Part shown: positions 53,490 through 61,451 of the stretch, in pieces
Numbering within the stretch: position 1 is the stretch's first letter
How the letters are laid out: each line of letters opens with the position of its first letter
Source: an uncultured Lachnospiraceae bacterium
GTDB lineage: Bacteria > Bacillota > Clostridia > Lachnospirales > Lachnospiraceae
Assembly (NCBI GenBank): GCA_910579935.1
Contig: CAJTVQ010000015.1
Location: 1 to 64,000 of the forward strand
DNA length: 64,000 nucleotides
Direction: 5' to 3'
Program-made: the position numbers and the translations under genes
The notes under the pieces: model-generated
Told to the model about the DNA's origin: nothing
The model's database searches: none
What the model saw: the letters and a program-made list of their open reading frames with translations, nothing else

Positions 53490-54830
53490 ATGAGAAGTGT
53501 AGCATTACATAACCTGGGCTGTAAAGTGAACGGATATGAGATAGACGTAATGCAACAAATGTTACAAGAATGCGGATACAAAATTGTACCATTTGATAAA
53601 AGGGCGGATATTTATATCGTCAATACATGCACGGTGACCAATATAGCGGACCGGAAAAGCAGGCAGATGCTCCATCGGGCGAGGAAGATGAATCCGGCGG
53701 CCATCGTGGTAGCCGTTGGGTGCTATGTACAGACGGGGCGGGAAGCGGTGATGCGGGATGCCGGGGTGGACTTAGCCATTGGGAATAATAAGAAAAAGGA
53801 GCTGCCCGTTATTTTGGAGGAATTCATCGCCCGCAGGGAAGCGGGAACGGGGACGGCGGAAAACCGGAAGACATTGGATGATACGACGATTGTCGATATA
53901 GGGCGCACCGGAGAGTTTGAGGACATGCAGCTGAAGGAGCCGGCGGGCCACACGAGGGCTTATATCAAGATTCAGGACGGCTGTAACCAGTTCTGTTCTT
54001 ATTGTATCATTCCCTATGCAAGGGGACGGGTCCGGAGCAGGGAAGAGAGCAGTATTTTAGATGAGGTACGGGGAATGGCGGGACGGGGGTATCAGGAAGT
54101 GGTGCTGACCGGAATTCACATCAGTTCCTACGGTATGGACAGAGGGAAGGCACAGCTGTCATCGCTGATAAAAGCGATTCATGAGATTGACGGAATAGAA
54201 AGGATACGGCTTGGCTCGCTGGAACCGGGGATCATTACGGAGGAGTTTGTCGGGGAAATGTCTAAGCTGCCTAAACTTTGCCCGCATTTTCATTTGTCTC
54301 TGCAGAGCGGATGCGATGATACGCTGAAACGTATGAATAGACATTATACGACCGGGGAATACTATGAAAAAGTCAGGCTGCTGAGGGGAACATTTGACCA
54401 TCCGGCCATTACCACGGACGTGATCGTGGGTTTTCCGGCGGAGACGGAGGATGAGTTTGAGGCTACCAGGGCATTTTTGGAAAAAATAAAATTTTATGAG
54501 ATGCATGTATTTAAATATTCCAAAAGAGAAGGAACACGTGCCGCATCGATGGAACATCAGGTGCCGGAGGAAGTAAAGACGGAAAGAAGCGGCCTTCTTT
54601 TGGACATGGAACGTGCTGATTCCAGGGAATACAGGGAATATTACATAGGGAAGGAAGAAGAAGCGCTGTTTGAGGAAGAAAAAGAAATTGAAGGAAAAGT
54701 GTTTCAGGTCGGGCATACAAGACAGTATGTGAAGGTGGCGAAACAGACGGGGAAAAATTTGGGAAACCGGAGGGAAACAGGAATGATTACCGGGTTTCTG
54801 ACGGATGAGATTTTGCGGATGGATTTCTGA
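53490..54830 (+). CDS. mtaB: tRNA t6A37 methylthiotransferase
   Basis: 446-aa radical-SAM methylthiotransferase. N-terminal UPF0004 domain with cysteines in LGCKVN, NTCTVTN and VGCYVQ for the auxiliary [4Fe-4S] cluster; radical SAM domain with CNQFCSYCIIPYARG (about residue 163); C-terminal TRAM domain. Converts t6A to ms2t6A in tRNA. The start sequence MRSVALHNLGCKVNGYE is typical of MtaB rather than MiaB. Confidence 0.95.
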   Translation: MRSVALHNLGCKVNGYEIDVMQQMLQECGYKIVPFDKRADIYIVNTCTVTNIADRKSRQMLHRARKMNPAAIVVAVGCYVQTGREAVMRDAGVDLAIGNNKKKELPVILEEFIARREAGTGTAENRKTLDDTTIVDIGRTGEFEDMQLKEPAGHTRAYIKIQDGCNQFCSYCIIPYARGRVRSREESSILDEVRGMAGRGYQEVVLTGIHISSYGMDRGKAQLSSLIKAIHEIDGIERIRLGSLEPGIITEEFVGEMSKLPKLCPHFHLSLQSGCDDTLKRMNRHYTTGEYYEKVRLLRGTFDHPAITTDVIVGFPAETEDEFEATRAFLEKIKFYEMHVFKYSKREGTRAASMEHQVPEEVKTERSGLLLDMERADSREYREYYIGKEEEALFEEEKEIEGKVFQVGHTRQYVKVAKQTGKNLGNRRETGMITGFLTDEILRMDF

Positions 54831-54849
54831 CCGCCGGGGATGAGAGGTG

Positions 54850-54871
54850 ACCGTTCGGGTACCTGAACGGT
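54850..54871. promoter_or_regulatory. 22-bp near-perfect palindrome between mtaB and ireB
   Basis: ACCGTTC-GGGTACCT-GAACGGT, centred on GGTACC with one mismatched pair. No T-tract. Operator or small hairpin; no family assigned. Confidence 0.5.
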
Positions 54872-55002
54872 TACAAACGGAATAGTGATTTCCGCACAGG
54901 GGCTTGAAATTTGTATCTAAATGAGGTAATATGTGGAATAGGTATAGACTGTTTCGGAAAATAACAAAATAGATGAGCAACGATGGATAAGGGCGTGATG
55001 AT

Positions 55003-55266
55003 ATGCAGGATTTGGAAAGTACACAATTTTTTAGCGTTGAGACAGAGCCGCTGACCGGTGTGGAAATGGTTCTGACAACCGTATATGAGGCTTTGACGGA
55101 GAAGGGATATAATCCGGTGAACCAGATAGTGGGTTATATTATGTCCGGCGATCCCACCTATATTACCAGCCATAAAAGCGCCAGAAGCCTGATCATGAAA
55201 GTGGAAAGGGATGAACTGGTGGAAGAACTGCTGACCAAGTATATTGCGAACAAGCGTTGGAAATAA
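55003..55266 (+). CDS. ireB: IreB-family regulatory phosphoprotein (UPF0297)
   Basis: 87 aa. Matches the DUF965 family: TQFFSVETEPLTGVEMVLTT near the start, with the Thr residues phosphorylated by the PASTA kinase IreK/PrkC in enterococci, and VNQIVGYIMSGDPTYITSH. Followed by ruvX and a DUF1292 protein, as in Bacillus (yrzL-yrrK-yrzB). The kinase itself is not in the window. Confidence 0.94.
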   Translation: MQDLESTQFFSVETEPLTGVEMVLTTVYEALTEKGYNPVNQIVGYIMSGDPTYITSHKSARSLIMKVERDELVEELLTKYIANKRWK

Positions 55267-55283
55267 GCGGAAGGCAGCAGAAA

Positions 55284-55318
55284 GTTACTATGAGCAGCTG
55301 AAAGCCGTGAATGGTAAC
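55284..55318. repeat. GTTACTATTCACAG-type hairpin repeat, copy 1
   Basis: Starts GTTACTAT and ends CCGTGAATGGTAAC; partly complementary arms. It is a diverged copy of 58200-58234, sitting just upstream of ruvX. Confidence 0.65.
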
Positions 55319-55343
55319 AACAGAAAGAGACAGGGGTATATCC

Positions 55344-55784
55344 ATGCGGATAATGGGCTTGGATTTTGGCTCAAAGACGGTGGGCGTGGCAATCAGTGAT
55401 GAATTGCTGCTTACGGCACAGGGCATTGAAATCATAGAGAGAAAAGAAGAGAATAAACTGCGCAGGACATTGGCGCGCATAGAAGCGTTGATCGTGGAAT
55501 ACGGAGTGGAAGAGATCGTGCTGGGACTGCCAAAGCATATGAACAATACTTTGGGAGAACGGGCGGAACTTTCCATGGAATTTAAAGATAAACTGGAGCG
55601 GAGAACAGGTCTTCCCGTCCAAATGTGGGACGAGAGGCTTACTACTGTTGCGGCCGACCGGGCTATGATGGAAGCCGGAATCAGACGCGAACACAGGAAA
55701 GAGCATGTCGATAGGATTGCTGCATGTTTTATTTTGCAGGGTTATTTGGATTACAGGAAAAATAAGGACGGGTCCGGGACTTAA
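55344..55784 (+). CDS. ruvX: Holliday-junction resolvase-like RNase RuvX
   Basis: 146 aa from the ATG at 55344 (CAGGGGT upstream); longer frames from 55311 run through the repeat and are not favoured. YqgF fold with RIMGLDFGSKTVGVAISD at the start, ..IVLGLPKHMNNTLGE in the middle and WDERLTT near residue 95, carrying the acidic active-site residues. Takes part in 16S rRNA 5' end processing and/or recombination. Confidence 0.94.
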   Translation: MRIMGLDFGSKTVGVAISDELLLTAQGIEIIERKEENKLRRTLARIEALIVEYGVEEIVLGLPKHMNNTLGERAELSMEFKDKLERRTGLPVQMWDERLTTVAADRAMMEAGIRREHRKEHVDRIAACFILQGYLDYRKNKDGSGT

Positions 55785-55798
55785 AAAGGAGAATATGT

Positions 55799-56062
55799 GT
55801 GGAGAAGATAATCTTTGAATCGGAGGGGGAAGAACCGGTTGAGTTTTATGTATTAGAGCAGACGAAGCTTGGCGGTGTTTCGTATATTCTTGTGACGGAA
55901 GAGGAAGAAGGGGACGGAGAGGCGCTGATTTTAAAAGATATTTCGGCCCGGGAGGATACGGAGGCGCTGTATGAGGTTGTAGCGGATGAAACAGAACTGG
56001 ATGCGGTTGCGGCAGTTTTTGAAAATATACTCGGGGATGTAGAACTTGCAGGGATGGAATAA
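55799..56062 (+). CDS. DUF1292 protein (YrzB-like)
   Basis: 87-aa acidic protein with a GTG start placed 8 nt after AAAAAGGAG. DUF1292 signature EEPVEFYVLEQTKLGGVSYI and ILKDISAREDTEALYEVV. Function unknown; constantly linked to ireB and ruvX in Firmicutes. Ends directly before the fur ATG. Confidence 0.9.
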   Translation: MEKIIFESEGEEPVEFYVLEQTKLGGVSYILVTEEEEGDGEALILKDISAREDTEALYEVVADETELDAVAAVFENILGDVELAGME

Positions 56063-56518
56063 ATGGCGGTAGACAGGGAGCAGTTTAAACAGTTGTTGAA
56101 AGAAAAGGGTTTAAAAGTGACAAACCAGCGGCTTATGGTGCTGGAAGCTCTCGCTGCATGTCCGGACAAACATCTGACTGCGGAAGAAATTTATGAAATG
56201 GTAAAGGCAGACTATCCGGAGATAGGACTGGCTACTGTTTATAGAACGATACAGTTACTTTTGGAATTACACTTGATTGACCGCATCAACCTGGACGACG
56301 GATTTGTACGTTATGAAATCGGAAATGTGGGACTGGGTACGGCAAAACACCATCACCATCATCTGATTTGCATTAATTGTGGCAAAGTAATATCCTTTAA
56401 GGACGACTTATTGGAGGAATTGGAAGAAAAGATTACGAAGACGACCGGATTCCATGTGATGGATCATGAGGTGAAACTCTACGGGTACTGTTCAGAATGT
56501 GGAGGAAAAACTGATTGA
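56063..56518 (+). CDS. Fur-family metalloregulator
   Basis: 151 aa. N-terminal winged helix (LKVTNQRLMVLEAL, then IGLATVYRTIQLLLEL), C-terminal dimer domain with the HHHHHLIC metal site (about residue 95-102) and two CxxC zinc pairs (CINCGK, CSECGG). Whether it is Fur, PerR or Zur cannot be decided from motifs alone. Starts 0 nt after the DUF1292 stop and overlaps the RNase J start by 4 nt. Confidence 0.92.
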   Translation: MAVDREQFKQLLKEKGLKVTNQRLMVLEALAACPDKHLTAEEIYEMVKADYPEIGLATVYRTIQLLLELHLIDRINLDDGFVRYEIGNVGLGTAKHHHHHLICINCGKVISFKDDLLEELEEKITKTTGFHVMDHEVKLYGYCSECGGKTD

Positions 56519-58188
56519 AGAAAAAAGAAAATGAAAATGTTTCCAAGCTGAAAATCATTCCTTTAGGGGGCTTGGAGCAGATTGGCATGAACATTACTGC
56601 CTTCGAATACGAGGACAGTATTATTGTGGTGGACTGTGGATTGTCCTTTCCGGATGATGATATGCTGGGAATTGATTTGGTGATACCGGATGTGACATAT
56701 CTGAAGGAAAATGCGGACAAGGTGAAGGGATTCATGATCACCCACGGGCATGAAGACCATATCGGAGCGCTGCCCTATGTGCTGAGGGAGATCAATGTAC
56801 CGATTTATGCCACCAAACTGACGATGGGGATTATTGAGAACAAGCTGAAGGAACATAACCTGACAGGCACGACAAAGAGAAAGGTCGTGAAATTCGGCCA
56901 GTCCATTAATTTGGGGAAGTTTCGGATAGAATTTATAAAGACCAATCACAGCATTGTGGATGCTGCTGCGCTGGCCATCTATTCGCCTGCAGGTATCGTG
57001 GTTCATACGGGCGATTTTAAAGTGGATTATACACCGGTATTCGGAGATGCCATAGACCTTCAGAGGTTTGCGGAAATCGGAAAGAAGGGTGTACTGGCAT
57101 TGATGTGTGACAGCACCAATGCAGAGCGGCCGGGCTTCACCCAGTCGGAGAAGACGGTAGGCAAGACGTTTGACACTCTTTTTACGGAACACAGCGATAC
57201 CAGGATCATTATAGCCACCTTTGCTTCCAATGTGGACAGGGTGCGGCAGATCATCAATTCCGCTTATAAATTCGGCAGGAAGGTCGTGGTGGAAGGGCGC
57301 AGTATGGTGAATATCATAGAAACTGCCACCAGTCTGGGATATTTGGAAATTCCGGATAAAACCTTGATCGATATTGAGCAGCTGAAAAACTATCCGAATG
57401 AGAAGACGGTCATTATTACTACGGGGAGTCAGGGCGAAAGCATGGCGGCCCTCAGCCGTATGGCGGGAAACATCCATAAGAAGATTTCCATAGGGCCGGG
57501 CGATACGGTTATTTTTTCATCCAACCCGATACCGGGCAATGAGAAGGCGGTTACGAATGTGATCAATGAACTTCTGATAAAAGGCGCGGATGTCATCTTC
57601 CAGGATGTACATGTGTCGGGTCATGCCTGTCAGGAAGAAATCAAGCTGATTTATAGTCTGGTGCATCCCAAGTATGCGATTCCGGTGCACGGAGAATACA
57701 AGCATTTGAAGGCGCAGGCGAGAATTGCCAAAGAACTGGGTATCTCAAAAGAAAATATTTTTATCTTAAGTTCCGGTGATGTACTGGAACTGGACAGCCA
57801 TGAAGCAAAAGTGACGGACAGGGTCCCGGTGGGTACGATTCTGGTGGACGGTCTTGGTGTAGGCGATGTAGGGAATATCGTATTGCGCGACAGGCAGCAT
57901 CTGGCGGAAGACGGTATTCTGATCGTAGTGCTGGCATTGGACGGTTATTCCGACCAGCTGGTATCGGGGCCGGACATTGTATCCCGCGGTTTTGTATACG
58001 TGCGTGAGTCGGATGAACTGATGGAAGAAGCAAGGCAGGTTGTGGATGAGGCAGTCCACGGGTGTCTGGACAGAGGCATCAGTGACTGGGGAAAAATTAA
58101 GGGAGGGATCAAAGATTCCCTGAGCGATTTTGTATGGAAAAAGACGAAACGCCGTCCCATGATACTTCCGATCATTATGGAAGTTTAA
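56515..58188 (+). CDS. rnj: Ribonuclease J
   Basis: 557-aa metallo-beta-lactamase/beta-CASP ribonuclease. TTG start overlapping the fur stop (TTGA), with GGAGG about 9 nt upstream; no in-frame ATG is nearby. Metal motif THGHEDHIGALPY (about residue 72-84), beta-CASP DSTNAERPG region, and the conserved HVSGHACQEEIKLI and VHGEYKHLKAQ. Combines 5'-3' exo- and endonuclease activity for mRNA turnover and rRNA maturation. Confidence 0.96.
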   Translation: MKKKENENVSKLKIIPLGGLEQIGMNITAFEYEDSIIVVDCGLSFPDDDMLGIDLVIPDVTYLKENADKVKGFMITHGHEDHIGALPYVLREINVPIYATKLTMGIIENKLKEHNLTGTTKRKVVKFGQSINLGKFRIEFIKTNHSIVDAAALAIYSPAGIVVHTGDFKVDYTPVFGDAIDLQRFAEIGKKGVLALMCDSTNAERPGFTQSEKTVGKTFDTLFTEHSDTRIIIATFASNVDRVRQIINSAYKFGRKVVVEGRSMVNIIETATSLGYLEIPDKTLIDIEQLKNYPNEKTVIITTGSQGESMAALSRMAGNIHKKISIGPGDTVIFSSNPIPGNEKAVTNVINELLIKGADVIFQDVHVSGHACQEEIKLIYSLVHPKYAIPVHGEYKHLKAQARIAKELGISKENIFILSSGDVLELDSHEAKVTDRVPVGTILVDGLGVGDVGNIVLRDRQHLAEDGILIVVLALDGYSDQLVSGPDIVSRGFVYVRESDELMEEARQVVDEAVHGCLDRGISDWGKIKGGIKDSLSDFVWKKTKRRPMILPIIMEV

Positions 58189-58199
58189 GATAATACAAA

Positions 58200-58234
58200 G
58201 TTACTATTTACAGTCGAAAGCTGTGAATGGTAAC
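58200..58234. repeat. GTTACTATTCACAG-type hairpin repeat, copy 2
   Basis: Stem GTTACTATTTACAG / CTGTGAATGGTAAC with G-U pairs, loop TCGAAAG. Directly upstream of the ylbF-like gene. Related to copies at 55284-55318 and the solo arm at 6612-6625. Confidence 0.75.
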
Positions 58235-58262
58235 AATACAAAAGCGATGGAGGATATTTGAG

Positions 58263-58592
58263 ATGGACAACCATATGAGAAATACTGCCATGACTTTTGC
58301 GCGTGAGGTGAAACAATCGGAGATATATCGGGAATATGAGAAACAGCTGGCAAGGATTAAAGAACAGCCGGAACTGTATGAGAAAGTCAATGAGTTCCGG
58401 CAGAAAAACTTTGCCATACAGAACAGCGAACCGCCGGAAACCATGATGGAACGGATGGAAGAGCTGGAGCGGGAATATTCGTGGCTGAGGGAAAAGGCGC
58501 CGGTGGAAGATTTCCTGCAGGCGGAACTGGCTTTCTGCAGGATGATGCAGGAGATAGATGCGCTGATCGTAGGAGAACTGGATTTTCAATAA
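58263..58592 (+). CDS. YlbF/YmcA-family regulator
   Basis: 109 aa from the ATG at 58263 (GGAGG upstream). All-helical protein with the family pattern AREVKQSEIYREYEKQLARI and FLQAELAFCRMMQEIDALI. In Bacillus the YlbF-YmcA-YaaT complex guides RNase Y; here the gene follows RNase J, which again ties the family to RNA decay (inference). Confidence 0.85.
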   Translation: MDNHMRNTAMTFAREVKQSEIYREYEKQLARIKEQPELYEKVNEFRQKNFAIQNSEPPETMMERMEELEREYSWLREKAPVEDFLQAELAFCRMMQEIDALIVGELDFQ

Positions 58593-58643
58593 TTCGAACC
58601 TGCCGTTACTGTATGGGAGAATTTTTCGCCATAAGAACATAAG

Positions 58644-58661
58644 ACGCCCTGGGCGTTTTTT
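58644..58661 (+). terminator. Terminator after the YlbF-like gene
   Basis: ACGCC-CTG-GGCGT followed by six T; compact and strong-looking. It stands 20 nt before the next gene, so the following genes may need their own promoter or rely on read-through. Confidence 0.65.
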
Positions 58662-58681
58662 ACGAAAGGATGATGGTTGAG

Positions 58682-59209
58682 ATGAAGGTGGGCCAAATCA
58701 TCGGGGCTGTGCTGGACACAGTGGTTAAAATAGTGATAATCGGAGTGATTGTGTCTTATACCTATAAATATGCGCTGGAAGCGTATGATTTCGGATACCA
58801 GGTATTTGCGGAAGAGCCGGTTTCTTCACCGGAGGCGGCGAAGGTTATAAGTATCTATATTCCCGAAAGTGCGACTGCCATGGAAGTCGGAGAAGTACTG
58901 GAAGAAAAAGGATTGATCAGGGATGCCAGGTTATTTCTGATACAGGAATTGCTGTCAGGACATCATGACGAATTGAGGGAAGGAAGTTACGAGCTGAGCA
59001 GCGATATGACATCGGAGGAAATGATAAAGGTTCTGACTGCGGAGCCTTCGGAAGATGAGGAAGAGGATACATCGGGAAAAGCAGCGGAAGACGGGAAGGA
59101 GGACGGCTCCGACAGCCCGGAGGAAGCGTCGGAAGGCGGAGAAGAAGCACCGGAAGAAGGCACGGAAGCACCGGACGGCGGCGGGACAGCGGAGGACGGA
59201 CAGACATGA
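58682..59209 (+). CDS. MltG-like membrane protein, catalytic domain absent
   Basis: About 175 aa; in-frame ATGs at 58670, 58673 and 58682 are possible, with 58682 best spaced from AAAGG. One N-terminal membrane helix, then the small extracytoplasmic YceG/MltG subdomain (IYIPESATAMEVGEVLEEKG, LREGSYELSSDMTSEEMIKVL). The transglycosylase domain with its catalytic Glu is missing; instead the protein ends in about 55 residues of Glu, Ser, Ala and Gly. In Bacillus, mltG occupies the same position before trmR, so this is a reduced descendant or a regulatory paralogue. Confidence 0.78.
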   Translation: MKVGQIIGAVLDTVVKIVIIGVIVSYTYKYALEAYDFGYQVFAEEPVSSPEAAKVISIYIPESATAMEVGEVLEEKGLIRDARLFLIQELLSGHHDELREGSYELSSDMTSEEMIKVLTAEPSEDEEEDTSGKAAEDGKEDGSDSPEEASEGGEEAPEEGTEAPDGGGTAEDGQT

Positions 59210-59901
59210 TCACGGACGAGAGAATCAGTGCTTTCATCAATTCGCTGGATTGCGGAAATACAGAATTCCTGAATGAAATAGAAGATGAGTGCAGAAGGAC
59301 GAATGTGCCGGTGATCCGAACCCAGATGCAGGGGCTGCTAAAATTTTTATTGGCAGTGAGCAGACCGCAGAATATTCTGGAAGTAGGGACGGCAATTGGT
59401 TTTTCTGCACTTCTTATGAGCGAATATGCTTCGGAGGGCTGTCGCATCACCACCATAGAAAAATATGAAAAGAGGATTCCTTTGGCAAAGGAGAATTTCC
59501 GGCGTGCAGGCAGGGAAGACGTGATTACCCTGTTGGAAGGAGATGCCGCGGAACTTTTAAAGGGGCTGAAGGGGACATACGATTTCATTTTTATGGATGC
59601 GGCAAAGGGGCAGTATATTCATTTTCTGCCGGATATCCTGAGACTGCTGGGGAACGGAGGACTGCTGGTGTCCGATAACGTACTGCAGGACGGGGATATT
59701 ATTGAGTCCCGCTTTGCGGTAACGAGACGCAACCGGACGATACATGCGCGGATGAGGGATTATCTGTATGAGCTGAAGCATAACGAACAGTTGGAAACGG
59801 TTATCCTGCCGGTGGGGGACGGTGTGACGGTAAGCGTAAAACTGGGGGAAAAATCATTACGGCAGCAGGTGTGTGAGCCGATGGGAGGACGATTTGTATG
59901 A
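59206..59901 (+). CDS. trmR: tRNA 5-hydroxyuridine O-methyltransferase (TrmR-like)
   Basis: 231-aa class I SAM O-methyltransferase (COMT-like): ILEVGTAIGFSALLM (motif I, about residue 57), a TIEKYEKR acidic loop, and FIFMDAAKGQYIHFLPD with the metal-binding Asp. Overlaps its neighbours by 4 bp on both sides. The next gene is a U32 peptidase-like protein, as in Bacillus yrrM-yrrN-yrrO, where TrmR methylates ho5U34 made by TrhP. Confidence 0.88.
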   Translation: MITDERISAFINSLDCGNTEFLNEIEDECRRTNVPVIRTQMQGLLKFLLAVSRPQNILEVGTAIGFSALLMSEYASEGCRITTIEKYEKRIPLAKENFRRAGREDVITLLEGDAAELLKGLKGTYDFIFMDAAKGQYIHFLPDILRLLGNGGLLVSDNVLQDGDIIESRFAVTRRNRTIHARMRDYLYELKHNEQLETVILPVGDGVTVSVKLGEKSLRQQVCEPMGGRFV

Positions 59902-61130
59902 AGAAACCGGAATTGCTGGTGCCGGCTGGGAGTCTGGAAGTGCTGAAAACAGCGGTGATATTTGGTGCGGATGCCGTATATATAGGAGGGGAGGCATTTG
60001 GTCTGCGGGCCAGGGCGAAGAATTTCAGCAGTGAGGATATGGCGGAGGGGATACGGTTTGCCCATGCGCACGGCGCTAAAGTACATGTGACGGCGAATAT
60101 ACTGGCACACAACAGGGATTTGGAGGGCGCACGGGATTATTTTAAGGAACTGAAGGAATTGGGGCCGGATGCATTGATCATCGCGGATCCGGGTATGTTC
60201 ATGATGGCCCGTGAGATATGTCCGGAAATTGACATACATGTGTCCACGCAGGCAAACAATACGAATTACGAGACTTTTTTGTTTTGGTACCGTTTGGGTG
60301 CGAAGCGGGTAGTTTCCGCAAGAGAACTGTCTTTGGAGGAAATCGGGGAAATACGGCAGAGGATACCGGAAGAACTGGAAGTGGAGAGTTTCATTCATGG
60401 AGCTATGTGTATTTCTTATTCGGGCAGATGTCTGCTCAGCAGCTATTTTACGGGACGGGATGCCAATCAGGGCGCGTGCACCCATCCCTGCCGGTGGAAA
60501 TATGCAGTGATGGAGGAACAGAGGCCGGGTGAGTATCTGCCGGTTTATGAGAATGAGCGCGGGACTTTTATTTTTAATTCCAAAGACTTGTGTATGATAG
60601 AGTATATCCCGGAAATGATGGAAGCGGGGATTGACAGTTTTAAGATAGAGGGCCGGATGAAGACGGCGCTTTATGTGGCGGCTGTGGCAAGAACTTACCG
60701 TAAGGCCATTGATGATTATATGGAGTCGGAGGAAACCTACCGGGCGAATATGGACTGGTACCGTCAGGAAATTGCCAAGTGTACTTACCGGCAGTTTACC
60801 ACGGGTTTCTATTTCGGAAAAACAGATGAAAAGACACAGATTTACGATACAACCTATGTGAATGAATATATTTTTCTCGGTATTGTGCAGGATTTGGATA
60901 AAGAGGGAAAGGCGAAGATTGAGCAGAAGAATAAATTCTGTGTGGGTGACCGGATAGAGATTATGAAACCAGACGGACGCAATGTGAAAGTACAGGTACT
61001 TTCACTCACAACGGAAGAAGGGGAATCAGTCGATTCCGCACCTCATTCCAGACAGATCCTGTTTGTGGAAATGTCAGAACCGGCATCGGTTCATGATATT
61101 CTCAGGGTGGCCGCCGCGAGCGGACAGTAA
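59898..61130 (+). CDS. trhP: U32 peptidase-family tRNA hydroxylation protein (TrhP-like)
   Basis: 410 aa. ELLVPAGSLEVLKTAVIFGA at the start, the U32 signature ESFIHGAMCISYSGRCLLSS and the NQGACTHPCRW cysteines (about residues 170-205), which bind an iron-sulfur cluster in this family. With TrmR it would form 5-methoxyuridine at tRNA position 34, using prephenate as oxygen source. Only one U32 gene is present; Bacillus has two. Confidence 0.88.
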   Translation: MKKPELLVPAGSLEVLKTAVIFGADAVYIGGEAFGLRARAKNFSSEDMAEGIRFAHAHGAKVHVTANILAHNRDLEGARDYFKELKELGPDALIIADPGMFMMAREICPEIDIHVSTQANNTNYETFLFWYRLGAKRVVSARELSLEEIGEIRQRIPEELEVESFIHGAMCISYSGRCLLSSYFTGRDANQGACTHPCRWKYAVMEEQRPGEYLPVYENERGTFIFNSKDLCMIEYIPEMMEAGIDSFKIEGRMKTALYVAAVARTYRKAIDDYMESEETYRANMDWYRQEIAKCTYRQFTTGFYFGKTDEKTQIYDTTYVNEYIFLGIVQDLDKEGKAKIEQKNKFCVGDRIEIMKPDGRNVKVQVLSLTTEEGESVDSAPHSRQILFVEMSEPASVHDILRVAAASGQ

Positions 61131-61251
61131 TGCGGAAGACGGAGCGGCATATGAAGGCGGCGGCAGGCTGCTCCTGTTGTACAATGTGAACAGCAGACGT
61201 GCAAAATAGGGCGGATTTTTTGCAAAATTTAATGAAATTGAAAATATGGGC

Positions 61252-61280
61252 TTGCAATTTTGCGGAGAATAGGTTATCTT
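61252..61280 (+). promoter_or_regulatory. Promoter of the glutamine synthetase gene
   Basis: TTGCAA (61252-61257), 17-bp spacer, TATCTT (61275-61280). It predicts a leader of about 165 nt. Confidence 0.6.
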
Positions 61281-61320
61281 ATATAAAACAGAGGGAAACC
61301 TCATTTATAATTGGTATCTC

Positions 61321-61362
61321 GAACAAAGGTGTTCCAAGGTTTTTTTGGAGCACTTATTTTTT
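61321..61362 (+). promoter_or_regulatory. Attenuator-like leader structure of glnN
   Basis: Terminator: AAGGTGTTCCA (61326-61336) / TGGAGCACTT (61346-61355) with G-U pairs, then ATTTTTT. A shorter alternative hairpin, GAACA-AAGG-TGTTC (61321-61334), uses the same left arm and would prevent the terminator. This is the layout of a regulated antiterminator; the regulator is unknown. Confidence 0.6.
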
Positions 61363-61451
61363 ATGCAAACGGGCGCCCGGAGGATAGCGAAAGAACTTTT
61401 CCGGCCCGATTGTTTCAGGGGTGACTGAGAAAAAAGAAAGGAAGCGGAGAG

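Noticed and set aside
61281..61451. Leader of glnN considered as a T-box or known glutamine riboswitch.
   Set aside because: No T-box consensus or glnA-motif core is present; only the competing hairpins are supported.
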